64,000 nt of DNA from an uncultured Bacteroidales bacterium (lineage in GTDB: Bacteria > Bacteroidota > Bacteroidia > Bacteroidales > Bacteroidaceae): NCBI GenBank assembly GCA_902775975.1, contig CACYOC010000002.1, positions 1 to 64,000 of the forward strand, given 5' to 3'. Made by a program: the position numbers and the translations under genes. The notes under the pieces are model-generated. The model was not told the origin of the DNA. It saw only the letters and a list, made by a program, of their open reading frames with translations, and ran no database searches. Positions 1-9,179 of this stretch are shown one piece after another (positions within the stretch are counted from its first letter, which is position 1; each line of letters begins with the position of its first letter).

Positions 1-53
1 ACAAAAATCATGAAAATTGCCGCATAACGAAATATCTATCGAAAAGCCTCAAT

Positions 54-98
54 GCAAAAAAGAAAAAAGAGGATGTGCCTATTTTGACACACCCTCTT
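54..98 (-). terminator. Intrinsic terminator after tRNA-Lys
   Basis: Read on the minus strand, 98-88 pairs with 77-67 as an 11-bp stem with one G-U pair and a 10-nt loop, followed by a T-rich run. It lies 13 nt beyond the 3' end of the tRNA gene, so it most likely ends the tRNA transcript. Confidence 0.8.
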
Positions 99-110
99 TA
101 TTGCCTTTTG

Positions 111-183
111 TACACCCGCAGGGGCTCGAACCCTGGACACCCTGATTAAGAGTCAGGTGCTCTACCAACTGAGCTACGGGTGC
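111..183 (-). tRNA. tRNA-Lys (anticodon CTT)
   Basis: The reverse complement folds as a complete cloverleaf of 73 nt. The 7-bp acceptor stem is GCACCCG / CGGGTGT with a G-U closing pair, the T loop contains GGTTCGAGCC, and the anticodon loop is CTCTTAA, giving anticodon CTT and lysine (AAG codons). The 3' CCA is not encoded, which is usual in Bacteroidota. A promoter lies just upstream and a terminator just downstream, so this is a single-gene transcript. Confidence 0.95.
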
Positions 184-229
184 ATCATTTCTTTGTTCTT
201 CGTTCGGAGCTCTTTCCGAATTGCGGGTG

Positions 230-261
230 CAAAGGTACGAACTATTTTTGTTACTACCAAA
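230..261 (-). promoter_or_regulatory. Bacteroidota-type promoter for tRNA-Lys
   Basis: On the minus strand, TTTG (261-258) is followed after 20 nt by TACCTTTG (237-230). This matches the -33 TTTG / -7 TAnnTTTG promoter of Bacteroidota. Transcription would start near 224, about 40 nt before the mature tRNA. Confidence 0.7.
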
Positions 262-343
262 TTTTTTTCCAACTTTTTTTTAAAAAAATAAAATATTGCC
301 AAATTTGATTATTTTTTTGGAAAAATGTATGAATAGTATAGAA

Positions 344-359
344 TAATTTTGTATATTTG
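344..359 (+). promoter_or_regulatory. Candidate -7 boxes upstream of the AraC-type regulator
   Basis: TAATTTTG (344-351) and TATATTTG (352-359) both fit TAnnTTTG. No correctly spaced TTTG -33 element is seen for either, so which one is used is open. The rest of 184-395 is AT-rich and carries the divergent tRNA promoter; nothing else is recognised in it. Confidence 0.4.
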
Positions 360-395
360 TACCCGAAAATGTATTAAAGAATTAATCAACGGGTT

Positions 396-842
396 ATGAC
401 AAAGTACAACATTACCGAAAAGAAGGAAAAAGAGGCTCACTACAGAACCCTTGTTAGCCCTAAGTTGATGGACGAGATGAAAGATCGTATTCTGGAAGTC
501 ATCGTCATGAAGAAGAAGTACAAGGACAAAGATTATTCTGCCAAAAAACTTGCCGAGGATTTAGCTACCAACACTCGCTACATTTCTGCAGTGGTGAATG
601 TCAAGTTCCACATGAACTACACTTCGTTCGTCAACAAGTTCCGTATTGAAGAGGCCATGGCCATCTTGGTGGATAGAAGGTATCAGGATTTGCGCATGGA
701 GGAGGTGAGCGATATGGTTGGTTTTGCCAATCGCCAGTCGTTCTATGCGTCTTTCTACAAATTGATGAAGATGACGCCTCGTGAATACCGTTTACAGCAC
801 CTGCCTCAGTCAGTGAAGAAAGTTAAGTCTGACAAGAAGTGA
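396..842 (+). CDS. Small AraC-type DNA-binding protein
   Basis: 148 residues, almost entirely an AraC/XylS-type double helix-turn-helix domain (about residues 25-135), with a basic N-terminal stretch and a lysine-rich C-terminus. The second HTH shows the family pattern in VSDMVGFANRQSFYASFYK, followed by MTPREYR. There is no separate sensor or effector domain, so it may be the output half of a split regulator or a constitutive binder. It ends 10 nt before the M49 peptidase gene, which suggests co-transcription. Its targets cannot be told from the sequence. Confidence 0.75.
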   Translation: MTKYNITEKKEKEAHYRTLVSPKLMDEMKDRILEVIVMKKKYKDKDYSAKKLAEDLATNTRYISAVVNVKFHMNYTSFVNKFRIEEAMAILVDRRYQDLRMEEVSDMVGFANRQSFYASFYKLMKMTPREYRLQHLPQSVKKVKSDKK

Positions 843-852
843 TTTCCTTGTA

Positions 853-2823
853 ATGAACTATTCGAATTGCGAGTTACGTTTCGACCCTGTGGCCGGTGAA
901 CATTTTGCTGACATTCAATTGCTCAGATATCGTCTTAACGGATTTGAGCAATTGTCTTTATTGCAAAAAAAGCTTATCTACTATCTTTCGCAGGCTACGC
1001 TGTTTGGCCGCGACATTACTTTCGACCAGTTTGGTCGTTACAATTTGCGTATCCGTAAATTGTTGGAGGCAGTCTATACCGACATGACGATTAATCATGA
1101 GACGGAAGACTTTCGTGAGCTCGATACCTATTTAAAACGCGTATGGTTTTCTAGCGGCATCTACCACCACTATGGCTGTGAGAAGTTCCGTCCAGGTTTC
1201 AGCGAAGCTTTCCTCCGTGAGGCTCTGCATCAAGTAAATAGTCAGCGGTTGCCCTTGCGTTCCGGTGAGACAGTTGACAATCTGTGCGACGAACTGTTTC
1301 CCGTCATTTTCGACGAGAAGGTGTTACCCAAGCGTGTCAACAAGGCTGATGGCGACGACTTGCTATTAACGTCGGCGTGTAACTTCTATCAAGGTGTCAC
1401 GCAGCAGGAAGCTGAGGCGTTCTATGCCCGCCAGAAAGCTTCCGATGCTGACAATGACGAACCGTTGTCGTATGGTCTGAATTCGACGCTCGTCAAGCAG
1501 AATGGCGAGGTGAAAGAGCTGGTGTGGTCGGCTGATGGTCATTATGCCAATGCCATCCGCCACATCGTCTATTGGTTGGAAAAAGCCATAACGGTGGCAG
1601 AAAACGACCTTCAGCGCAAGGTGATTGGTCATCTGATAGACTATTATAACACGGGCGACCTGCGTTGTTTCAACGACTACTGCATAGCATGGGTTGGCGA
1701 GCATGACGGCAGGGTGGATTTCGTCAACGGATTTATCGAGGTCTATGGCGACCCCTTGGGGTTGAAAGGCTCGTGGGAGGGTATCGTGGAGTATAAGGAT
1801 TTGGAGGCTACCCGCCGTACACAGACCATCAGCGAGCATGCACAGTGGTTTGAGGACCATTCGCCTGTCGATGCCCGTTTCCGTAAGCGTGAGGTGAAGG
1901 GAGTTGTGGCGAATGTCATTTGTGCAGCAATGCTTGGCGGCGACGAATATCCTTCTACCGCTATCGGCATCAATCTGCCGAATGCTGACTGGATTAGGGC
2001 TCGTCATGGTAGCAAGAGCATCACCATTTCGAACATTACCGAGGCGTATAACAAAGCTGCTCATGGCAGTGGTTTCAAGGAGGAGTTTGTCATTGATCAG
2101 GAAACGCTACAGCTGATAGAAAAGTATGGCGACGTCTGCGACGACTTGCATACCGATCTGCACGAGTGCTTGGGGCATGGTAGCGGACAACTGCTTCCTG
2201 GTACTGACCCTGATGCGTTGAAGGCTTACGGCAATACCATCGAGGAGGCACGAGCCGACTTATTTGCTCTTTACTATATCGCCGACGAAAAGCTGGTGGA
2301 GTTGGGGTTATTACCTGACGAGACAGCCTATCGGGCTTCGTACTATACTTATATAATGAATGGTCTGATGACTCAGCTCATCCGTATTGCTCCAGGCCAT
2401 CAGATAGAAGAGGCTCACATGCGTAACAGGGCTTTGATAGCCCACTGGTGTTATGAGCATGGCGATGTCATTCGAATGGAGCATCGCGAAGGGAAGACTT
2501 TTGTACGCATCACCGACTATCAGCAGTTGCGCCGGCTGTTCGCCAGTCTGCTGGCTGAAATTCAGCGCATCAAGAGCGAAGGCGACTACGCTGCAGCCCG
2601 CGAGCTGGTGGAGCACTATGCCGTCAAGGTCGATAAAGACTTACATGGGGAGGTGCTGGAACGTTATCGTAAACTGGACTTGGCACCATACAAAGGTTTT
2701 GTCAATCCGGTGCTGACACCCGTCTATGACGAACATCATGATATTTGCGATGTCCAGGTGTCCTACGGGGAGACTTATGTAGAACAAATGCTGCGATATG
2801 GTCGCGAATACGGGACGTTATAA
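853..2823 (+). CDS. Dipeptidyl-peptidase III-like zinc peptidase (M49)
   Basis: 656 residues. Two motifs identify family M49: HECLGHGSGQ (HExxGH-type zinc site with the extra residue typical of M49) and EEARADLFALYY (EExxAD/E, third zinc ligand). M49 enzymes remove N-terminal dipeptides from short peptides. No signal peptide is seen, so a cytoplasmic role in peptide turnover is likely. Length is in the usual range of the bacterial members. The ATG at 853 follows the regulator stop by 10 nt, so translation may be coupled. Some databases label such proteins as other enzymes; the zinc motifs favour M49. Confidence 0.85.
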   Translation: MNYSNCELRFDPVAGEHFADIQLLRYRLNGFEQLSLLQKKLIYYLSQATLFGRDITFDQFGRYNLRIRKLLEAVYTDMTINHETEDFRELDTYLKRVWFSSGIYHHYGCEKFRPGFSEAFLREALHQVNSQRLPLRSGETVDNLCDELFPVIFDEKVLPKRVNKADGDDLLLTSACNFYQGVTQQEAEAFYARQKASDADNDEPLSYGLNSTLVKQNGEVKELVWSADGHYANAIRHIVYWLEKAITVAENDLQRKVIGHLIDYYNTGDLRCFNDYCIAWVGEHDGRVDFVNGFIEVYGDPLGLKGSWEGIVEYKDLEATRRTQTISEHAQWFEDHSPVDARFRKREVKGVVANVICAAMLGGDEYPSTAIGINLPNADWIRARHGSKSITISNITEAYNKAAHGSGFKEEFVIDQETLQLIEKYGDVCDDLHTDLHECLGHGSGQLLPGTDPDALKAYGNTIEEARADLFALYYIADEKLVELGLLPDETAYRASYYTYIMNGLMTQLIRIAPGHQIEEAHMRNRALIAHWCYEHGDVIRMEHREGKTFVRITDYQQLRRLFASLLAEIQRIKSEGDYAAARELVEHYAVKVDKDLHGEVLERYRKLDLAPYKGFVNPVLTPVYDEHHDICDVQVSYGETYVEQMLRYGREYGTL

Positions 2824-2863
2824 GAGTGAAGAGTGAAAAATTGGCTACCGCAGTGAGAGTGAG
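2824..2863 (+). repeat. Dispersed repeat, GTGAAAA / GGCTACCGCA type (copy 1)
   Basis: The 40 nt between the M49 gene and the next ATG consist of GAGTGAAGAGTGAAAAAT followed by TGGCTACCGCAGTGAG. Closely matching sequence recurs at 17901-17937 and 18471-18507, both times inside the CbiP coding region. Here it forms the whole intergenic spacer. Confidence 0.7.
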
Positions 2864-3496
2864 ATGGAAGTTAAGGAAAGAATAAAGGTAATTAAGCGTT
2901 CGTTCAGGCAGATGATGGATGGTGCAGTGGCTCAGTCGATGCGTGACAAAGGCGTTAGCTATAAGCTGAATTGGGGCGCTACACTACCACGGCTTCGTGA
3001 GATGGCTGACGAGCTTCGCGAAGACTGTGCATCGGAGGAAGAACAGTATCATCTCTCCATAGCTCTATGGAAGGAGGATGTCCGCGAGTGTAAGATATTA
3101 GCAACCATGCTGATGCCTGCCGACAAGATGCTTCCCGAGGTGGTGGATATCTGGATGGAACAGATTCCTTCACAGGAGATAGCAGAGCAGGCAGCTTTCC
3201 AGTTATGGCAGCACCTGCCATATGCTCCCGAAAAAGCCTACCAGTGGATAGCAAGTGACAAGGAATACTGTCAGTTATGCGGATTTCATGTACTGAGTCG
3301 TCTGTTTATGAACGGTCAGGAACCTAATGAGCGTGGCATCAACGAATATATCGACCAGCTGCTGTCTGCTCTTCAAGGCCCCTCCACCTCTGTCAGAAAA
3401 GCCGCCTTCCAAAGTGCTCAGCATTTTGCAGAGCTGGGACTTGTTTGCGAGCGAATGGTTCGTAGTGCATTGAAAACCATACAGATAGAGTTGTAA
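2864..3496 (+). CDS. DNA alkylation repair (AlkD-like) HEAT-repeat protein
   Basis: 210 residues, predicted all-helical with HEAT-like repeats. The segment around NWGATLPRLREMADEL, and LAIALWKEDVRE-like text (LSIALWKEDVRECKILAT), resemble AlkD-type proteins annotated as DNA alkylation repair enzymes. AlkD glycosylases remove positively charged alkylated bases; whether this short member keeps that activity is not shown. The gene begins straight after the repeat spacer at 2824-2863. Confidence 0.6.
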   Translation: MEVKERIKVIKRSFRQMMDGAVAQSMRDKGVSYKLNWGATLPRLREMADELREDCASEEEQYHLSIALWKEDVRECKILATMLMPADKMLPEVVDIWMEQIPSQEIAEQAAFQLWQHLPYAPEKAYQWIASDKEYCQLCGFHVLSRLFMNGQEPNERGINEYIDQLLSALQGPSTSVRKAAFQSAQHFAELGLVCERMVRSALKTIQIEL

Positions 3497-3557
3497 GTTT
3501 TAGTAAAAGTGAGATAGGAATTTAAGTGTTATATAAGCAAATTATTATTGTTCATTC

Positions 3558-4889
3558 ATGGAAATACTAACATTGTCAATTGTAGCAATCTTCGTTATGA
3601 CAGCCTTGGGCTATTACTTCGGCAGTCGAGAAAAGAAGGAGTATGTTCAAGAGATGAAGGCTGCCTACGAAAAGCAGTTGGAAGAGATGAGAGCATCTTA
3701 CGAGAAACAACTGCAACAGACCAAGGAGGCTCATGATGTACAGATTGCGACGCTTAAGGAGATGAATGAGGAACAGGTGAAGAACCAGCTGGAACTCATC
3801 AGGGAACAGATGCAGACAACCTCCGAGAAGGTGCTGAAATCGCGACAGGAGGAATTGGGAGAGCGTAACAAGGAGCAGGTTTCGAAGATTATCGACCCGC
3901 TGCAGAAGAGTCTGAAGGACATGCAGGAGGCGTTCAACCGGAATAAAGAGCAGCAGGCTGAAGCGCTGACGCGACTGGACGAAACTATCAAAATCAACAT
4001 GCAGAAGAGTGCTGCCATCGGCGAGACTGCCGACCGCCTGACACGTGCTTTGACAGGAGAAGTGAAGGTGCAGGGCAATTTCGGTGAGTTGAAGTTGAAA
4101 CAGTTGCTGGAAGACTTGGAGCTGAAGGAGGGTGAACAGTATGACACCCAGGAGACGCTGCGTGACAAAGGCGGTAAAGGTGCTAAAGGCGATGACGGAA
4201 AAGGTCTTGTTCCTGACTTCATCTTGCATTTCCCCAACAACCGTCATGTAGTCGTTGACTCCAAGATGTCGCTGACCGACTATGAACGCTATATGAATGC
4301 CGAGGACGAGTCAGCAGAGAAGAGCGAGTATCTGAAGGCACATTTGGACAGTGTCAGGGCTCAGGTGAAGCGGCTGGCCAAGAAGGAATATACAAAATAT
4401 CTCCCCGAAGGCTATAACCGTCTGAACTTTGCCATCATGTATGTGCCTATCGAGGGAGCGCTGAACTTGGCACTGCTAAACGATACCTCGCTGTGGAGGG
4501 AGGCTTACGATCAGGGCGTGATGATACTTGGACCACAGACTATGTATATGAACCTTCGTGTATTGGAAATGATGTGGACACAGGTGCGACAGCTGAAGAA
4601 TCAGCAGGCCATGATGGATGCTGCCAACACCGTCATAGAGCGTGTGCAAGACTTCGGCATCCGCTTTATGGATGTAGAGTCGAGCATGAACGATACCATC
4701 AAAAAGATTGCCAAGCTGAAGATTACTACTGCCGATAGCGGTGCCAGCATCATCACGGCAGCCAAGAACTTGCTGAAGGCGGGAGCCAGGGAAAACAAAA
4801 AGAAAAAGTCGTTGGAAGAGATGGATGACTCGATGTTCATTGATACGGACACGACGCTGATACTCCCTTCTGAGCCTGTCGAAGAATAA
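3558..4889 (+). CDS. rmuC: RmuC family protein
   Basis: 443 residues. An N-terminal membrane anchor (about residues 3-22) is followed by a long coiled coil rich in Glu, Gln and Lys (about 25-140) and then the RmuC nuclease-like domain, with LVPDFILHFPNNRHVVVDSKM containing the PD and DSK residues of a PD-(D/E)XK fold. RmuC limits DNA rearrangements at inverted repeats in E. coli by an uncertain mechanism. The ATG at 3558 opens directly onto the membrane segment. The 61-nt gap upstream shows no recognisable terminator. Confidence 0.88.
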   Translation: MEILTLSIVAIFVMTALGYYFGSREKKEYVQEMKAAYEKQLEEMRASYEKQLQQTKEAHDVQIATLKEMNEEQVKNQLELIREQMQTTSEKVLKSRQEELGERNKEQVSKIIDPLQKSLKDMQEAFNRNKEQQAEALTRLDETIKINMQKSAAIGETADRLTRALTGEVKVQGNFGELKLKQLLEDLELKEGEQYDTQETLRDKGGKGAKGDDGKGLVPDFILHFPNNRHVVVDSKMSLTDYERYMNAEDESAEKSEYLKAHLDSVRAQVKRLAKKEYTKYLPEGYNRLNFAIMYVPIEGALNLALLNDTSLWREAYDQGVMILGPQTMYMNLRVLEMMWTQVRQLKNQQAMMDAANTVIERVQDFGIRFMDVESSMNDTIKKIAKLKITTADSGASIITAAKNLLKAGARENKKKKSLEEMDDSMFIDTDTTLILPSEPVEE

Positions 4890-4952
4890 GAACAGTGATT
4901 CGTATTTTAGATTTTTTATAAATAATGTTGCTCGTTTCTAAAGAAAAAGTAG

Positions 4953-4960
4953 TAATTTTG
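4953..4960 (+). promoter_or_regulatory. Candidate -7 box for the Fur-family gene
   Basis: TAATTTTG fits TAnnTTTG and lies 29 nt before the ATG at 4990. A TTG at 4928-4930 is 22 nt upstream, slightly wider than the usual spacing. Confidence 0.5.
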
Positions 4961-4989
4961 TGCGGTTTTTAGCCATTTAACCACATAAA

Positions 4990-5508
4990 ATGAAAGAGAA
5001 CGTGAAAGTTGCGGTCAGGAAAATCCTGACGAACTACCTAGAATTGAACAAGCACAGAAAGACCCCTGAGCGCTTTACGATACTGGATGCAGTGTATAGC
5101 ACGGATGGGCATTTCACGCTGGAAGAATTGGGAGACAAGCTGGTTGCCGATTATAGTTTTCCTGTCAGCAGGGCGACATTATACAACACGCTGAAACTCT
5201 TCATTGAGTTACGCTTGGTGGTGCGCCACAGGTTCCAATCCACGACTAAGTATGAGGCTTGTTATGATAACAACAGTCACAGTCATCAGGTATGCACCAT
5301 GTGCGGTAAGGTTACAGAGGTGAAAGACCCTCAAATCATTAATGCCATCGACAATATGCATATGAAGCGCTTCCGTAAGGACGGCTTTACGTTGTATATC
5401 TATGGCATCTGCAGCACCTGTCAGGCCAAGATGACACGTCTGACGGTGGAGTTGACAAAGAAGAAACCAACAAAAAATAAAAAGAACAATGAATCAAGGA
5501 AAAGTTGA
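4990..5508 (+). CDS. Fur-family transcriptional regulator
   Basis: 172 residues. An N-terminal winged helix (about 15-90, with HFTLEELGDKL and SRATLYNTLKLFIEL typical of Fur) is followed by a metal-binding dimerisation domain holding two CxxC motifs, CTMCGK and CSTCQA, which form the structural zinc site. It ends in a lysine-rich tail. It cannot be assigned to iron, zinc or peroxide sensing from sequence alone. Its last 20 nt overlap the start of purA, suggesting translational coupling of the regulator and purine synthesis. Confidence 0.85.
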   Translation: MKENVKVAVRKILTNYLELNKHRKTPERFTILDAVYSTDGHFTLEELGDKLVADYSFPVSRATLYNTLKLFIELRLVVRHRFQSTTKYEACYDNNSHSHQVCTMCGKVTEVKDPQIINAIDNMHMKRFRKDGFTLYIYGICSTCQAKMTRLTVELTKKKPTKNKKNNESRKS

Positions 5509-6760
5509 TGTCCTGTTAGGATTACAATGGGGAGACGAAGGAAAAGGTAAGGTGGTGGATGTCTTGACACCCCAGTACGATGTTGTAGCCCGTTTTCAGG
5601 GAGGTCCTAATGCAGGACACACTCTCGAGTTTAACGGCGAGAAATATGTACTCCGCTCTATTCCCTCAGGAATCTTTCAGGGTGGTAAGGTGAATATCAT
5701 CGGTAATGGAGTTGTGCTGGCTCCCGATCTCTTCATGGAGGAAGCCATGGCTCTCGAGGCCAGCGGCCATGAACTGAAGCACCGTCTGCATATTTCAAAG
5801 AAAGCTCATCTCATCATGCCTACACACCGTGTGCTGGATGCAGCCTATGAAGCTCAGAAAGGTAAGGATAAAGTAGGTACTACGGGAAAAGGCATTGGTC
5901 CGACCTATACTGATAAGGTGAGTAGAACCGGATTGCGTGTGGGCGATATCTTGGAGAACTTCGAAGAGAAGTATGCTGCCCATAAGGCTCGCCATGAGGC
6001 CATTCTTAAGTCATTAGGTTTTGAATACGACATTACGGAAGTGGAACAGAAATGGCTGAAGGGTATTGACTATCTTCGCCAGTTCCAACTGGTCGATTCA
6101 GAGCACGAAATCAATAAGTTACTGTCAGCAGGAAAGAGCGTGTTGTGCGAAGGCGCTCAAGGGACGATGCTTGATGTCGATTTCGGCAGCTATCCTTTTG
6201 TAACCTCCAGCAACACGATTTGTGCAGGAGCCTGCATAGGTCTGGGCATCGGTCCTAATAAAATAGGAGAAGTGTATGGTATTATGAAAGCCTACTGCAC
6301 CCGTGTCGGAGCAGGTCCTTTCCCCACAGAACTGTTCGATGAGACAGGCAAGATGATTCGTGACCTCGGCCATGAGTATGGTGCTGTCACTGGTCGTGAG
6401 CGCCGTTGCGGCTGGATAGACCTTGTGGCCTTGCGCTATTCTATCATGGTCAATGGCGTTACTCAGCTCATCATGATGAAGAGCGACGTGCTTGACGGCT
6501 TCGATACCATTAAGGCTTGTACGGCATATAAGGTCAATGGCGTTGAGACACGCGACTTCCCCTATGATATCGAGCATGGTGTGGAACCCGTTTATCAGGA
6601 TATTCCTGGTTGGAAGACCGATATGACGCAGTTTACCAGTGAAGCACAGTTCCCACTGCAGTTTAAGGACTATATTCAGTTCTTGGAGAAAGAACTGCAG
6701 ACCCCCATTAAGATTATCAGCATTGGCCCTGACCGTGAACAGACGATTGTGAGAGATTGA
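5489..6760 (+). CDS. purA: Adenylosuccinate synthetase
   Basis: 423 residues, full length for the family. It opens with DVLLGLQWGDEGKGKVVD, the GTP-binding and catalytic loop, and contains GAQGTMLDVDFG and the switch-like GVVTGRERRCGW-type segment (seen as GAVTGRERRCGW). It makes adenylosuccinate from IMP, aspartate and GTP, the first committed step to AMP. The ATG lies inside the end of the Fur-family gene. The last codons and the stop codon fall within the start of the 8-bp tandem repeat. Confidence 0.96.
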   Translation: MNQGKVDVLLGLQWGDEGKGKVVDVLTPQYDVVARFQGGPNAGHTLEFNGEKYVLRSIPSGIFQGGKVNIIGNGVVLAPDLFMEEAMALEASGHELKHRLHISKKAHLIMPTHRVLDAAYEAQKGKDKVGTTGKGIGPTYTDKVSRTGLRVGDILENFEEKYAAHKARHEAILKSLGFEYDITEVEQKWLKGIDYLRQFQLVDSEHEINKLLSAGKSVLCEGAQGTMLDVDFGSYPFVTSSNTICAGACIGLGIGPNKIGEVYGIMKAYCTRVGAGPFPTELFDETGKMIRDLGHEYGAVTGRERRCGWIDLVALRYSIMVNGVTQLIMMKSDVLDGFDTIKACTAYKVNGVETRDFPYDIEHGVEPVYQDIPGWKTDMTQFTSEAQFPLQFKDYIQFLEKELQTPIKIISIGPDREQTIVRD

Positions 6761-6829
6761 GAGATTGAGAAATTGAGAGAATGAGAGAATGAGAGATTGA
6801 GAGATTGAGAAATTGAGAAATTGAGAAAA
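6751..6829 (+). repeat. 8-bp tandem repeat between purA and hisS
   Basis: About ten copies of an 8-bp unit, GAGAGATT with variants GAGAAATT and GAGAGAAT. The array begins within the last codons of purA, supplies its TGA stop, and ends 10 nt before the hisS ATG. It is one of several short-period arrays at gene junctions in this window. Confidence 0.9.
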
Positions 6830-6839
6830 AAAATAATTA

Positions 6840-8201
6840 ATGGCACAGAAACCCAATATTCCTAAAGGAACGCGCGACTTTGGTCCCGTTGAGATGGCCA
6901 AGCGCAACTATATCTTTAACACGATTCGTGAAGTGTATGCCCTCTACGGTTTTCAGCAGATAGAGACTCCTGCCATGGAGACGCTGGGAACACTGATGGG
7001 TAAGTATGGCGAAGAAGGCGACAAGCTACTCTTCAAGGTGCTGAACAGTGGCGATTTCCTGTCGAAGACCACCGACGACGAGCTGTTGGAGCGTAACGTG
7101 CTCCACTTGGCAGCCCAGCTGTGTGAGAAAGGACTACGCTACGACCTGACAGTGCCCTTCGCCCGTTTTGTGGTCATGCATCGCGACGAGTTACAGTTAC
7201 CCTTCAAGCGTTACCAGATACAACCCGTCTGGCGTGCCGATCGTCCGCAGAAGGGTCGCTATCGTGAGTTCTATCAGTGCGATGCTGACGTCGTAGGAAG
7301 CGACTCGCTGCTGAATGAAGTCGAGCTGATGCAGATTGTCGATGAGGTGTTTGCCCGTTTCGGCATTCGCATTCAGATAAAGATTAACAACCGCAAGATT
7401 CTCAGCGGAATTGCCGAGGTCATTGGTGCTGCCGACAAGATTGTGGATATCACAGTGGCTATTGACAAACTCGACAAGATAGGTATTGACAACGTTAATG
7501 CCGAACTGCGTGAGGATGGACTGACGGAAGAGCAGATTCAGAAGTTGCAACCCATCATCATGCTTAGCGGCACGAATGATGAGAAACTGGCAACTATTGC
7601 CGACGTGCTGAAAGACAGCGAAACAGGACTGAAAGGTATCGAAGAACTGCGCTTTATCCTGAATACGCTCAAGACTGTTGGCTTGAAGAATGAAATACAG
7701 CTCGACCTGACACTGGCACGCGGTCTAAACTATTACACAGGTGCTATTTTCGAGGTGAAGGCGCTCGACGTGCAGATAGGCAGCATTACTGGTGGCGGTC
7801 GCTATGACAATCTGACTGGCATCTTTGGAATGCCCGGACTCTCCGGTGTAGGCATTTCCTTTGGTGCTGACCGTATTTACGACGTACTGAACCAACTCGA
7901 CCTCTATCCTAAAGACTCTGTGGGTGCTACACAGTTGTTATTCATCAACTTTGGCGAGCAAGAGACCGCCTACTGCCTCCCTATATTAAATAATGTACGC
8001 GCGAGTGGCATTCGTTCAGAGATCTATCCTGATGCCACCAAGATGAAAAAACAGATGTCGTATGCCAATGCCAAGCAGATACCATTTGTCGTCTTAGCAG
8101 GAGAAAGCGAGATGCAACAGGGCAAGGTGACGCTGAAGAATATGGAGACTGGCGAGCAAAAGTTAGTAACCACAGAAGAATTGATAAAAGAAGTACTATG
8201 A
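6840..8201 (+). CDS. hisS: Histidyl-tRNA synthetase
   Basis: 453 residues, class II synthetase. Motif 2 region ([24 protein letters not shown]) and the histidine-specific motif around [17 protein letters not shown] are clear, with an anticodon-binding domain at the C-terminus (about 355-453). It charges tRNA-His in the cytoplasm. The gene starts 10 nt after the 8-bp repeat array and overlaps the next gene by 4 nt (ATGA). Confidence 0.96.
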   Translation: MAQKPNIPKGTRDFGPVEMAKRNYIFNTIREVYALYGFQQIETPAMETLGTLMGKYGEEGDKLLFKVLNSGDFLSKTTDDELLERNVLHLAAQLCEKGLRYDLTVPFARFVVMHRDELQLPFKRYQIQPVWRADRPQKGRYREFYQCDADVVGSDSLLNEVELMQIVDEVFARFGIRIQIKINNRKILSGIAEVIGAADKIVDITVAIDKLDKIGIDNVNAELREDGLTEEQIQKLQPIIMLSGTNDEKLATIADVLKDSETGLKGIEELRFILNTLKTVGLKNEIQLDLTLARGLNYYTGAIFEVKALDVQIGSITGGGRYDNLTGIFGMPGLSGVGISFGADRIYDVLNQLDLYPKDSVGATQLLFINFGEQETAYCLPILNNVRASGIRSEIYPDATKMKKQMSYANAKQIPFVVLAGESEMQQGKVTLKNMETGEQKLVTTEELIKEVL

Positions 8202-9040
8202 AGAAAATTCTGTTAGCAGTTCTGACATGGTTGATATTTACTGCCGCTATGCAACAGAAGGTGACGACTATCTTTATTATTGGCGACTCGACCGCCGCAG
8301 AGAAAGACTTGTCCAAAGGCTCACCGGAAAGAGGGTGGGGCATGGCATTGCAATGCTTCTTTGACGAAGCCTTTATCCGTGTCGATAACCATGCCGTGAA
8401 CGGTCGTTCGTCAAAGAGCTTTTTGGACGAGGGTCGTTGGCAGAAAGTACTCGACAAGATAAAGCCCGGCGACTACGTCATTATCCAGTTTGGTCATAAC
8501 GATGAGAAACCCAATCCGGCACGCCATACCGAACCGGGTTCTACGTTCGATGCCAATCTTGCGAAGTTCGTTACCGAAACCCGTCAGATGGGAGGTATTC
8601 CTGTTGTGATGAATCCCGTGGTGCGCCGCAACTTTGCCGTCAAGGCTGTCAAAAACGATGATGACGAGGCTTTGCGTAATACCACTTTCAAGGATGGCGC
8701 CAAAATAAAGGAAGGCGACATGCTGAAAGATACACATGGTCTTTATGCCGTTGCACCACGTCAGGTGGCAGACAGTCTGCATGCTTACTTCATTGACGCC
8801 ACAAAGATAACGCACGATCTGGAACAGGGACTGGGTGTTGAAGGTTCGAAAAAGCTGCACATGTGGTATCAGCCTGGCGAGCATCCCGCTGTTCCTGATG
8901 GCAAGCAAGACAATACACATTATAATATCTATGGCGCCCATCAGGTAGCGAAGTTATTTGCCGATGCCTTGTGCGAGGAGATACCCTTGCTCAGCAAGTA
9001 TCGCACCAACGACGACCCTTGCAAGATGCGTCAGAAATAA
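8198..9040 (+). CDS. Secreted SGNH/GDSL hydrolase, rhamnogalacturonan acetylesterase-like (CE12)
   Basis: 280 residues with a signal peptide (about 1-19). The SGNH blocks are all present: GDSTAAEKD (Ser), [10 protein letters not shown] (Gly/Asn region), IIQFGHNDE (Asn) and [14 protein letters not shown] (Asp-His dyad). The GDSTAA form and overall length match CE12 pectin acetylesterases, which remove acetyl groups from rhamnogalacturonan. It overlaps hisS by 4 nt, an unexpected partner for a polysaccharide enzyme; the arabinan locus lies 35 kb away. Substrate is inferred from the family only. Confidence 0.82.
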   Translation: MKKILLAVLTWLIFTAAMQQKVTTIFIIGDSTAAEKDLSKGSPERGWGMALQCFFDEAFIRVDNHAVNGRSSKSFLDEGRWQKVLDKIKPGDYVIIQFGHNDEKPNPARHTEPGSTFDANLAKFVTETRQMGGIPVVMNPVVRRNFAVKAVKNDDDEALRNTTFKDGAKIKEGDMLKDTHGLYAVAPRQVADSLHAYFIDATKITHDLEQGLGVEGSKKLHMWYQPGEHPAVPDGKQDNTHYNIYGAHQVAKLFADALCEEIPLLSKYRTNDDPCKMRQK

Positions 9041-9082
9041 GACTTGCTAAAATGGACAAAAAATAAATTAAGGGCTTTTAGT

Positions 9083-9120
9083 AAATAAATCTCGCAAAAC
9101 ATTTGCGGGATTTATTTTTT
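9083..9120 (+). terminator. Intrinsic terminator after the esterase gene
   Basis: AAATAAATC (9083-9091) pairs with GATTTATTT (9109-9117), with an inner CGCAA / TTGCG stem, and the 3' arm runs into a T-run. It closes the hisS-esterase transcript. Its 3' arm also contains the TTTG of the next promoter. Confidence 0.8.
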
Positions 9121-9133
9121 CTGCTTATCTTTG
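9102..9133 (+). promoter_or_regulatory. Promoter of the rubrerythrin gene
   Basis: TTTG (9102-9105), 20 nt, then TATCTTTG (9126-9133): a full match to the Bacteroidota promoter. The predicted transcript starts near 9139, leaving a leader of about 40 nt before the ATG. Confidence 0.8.
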
Positions 9134-9179
9134 CAAAATCAAGAATCATTTCATTTAACTAAACAAATATAATAAGATT

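Noticed and set aside
1366-2064. Antisense frame of 232 codons opposite the M49 peptidase
   Set aside because: The sense protein is full length with both zinc motifs; the antisense frame has no support.
3576-4247. Antisense frame of 223 codons opposite rmuC
   Set aside because: Leu-rich text is the complement of the Glu/Gln/Lys-rich coiled coil of RmuC.
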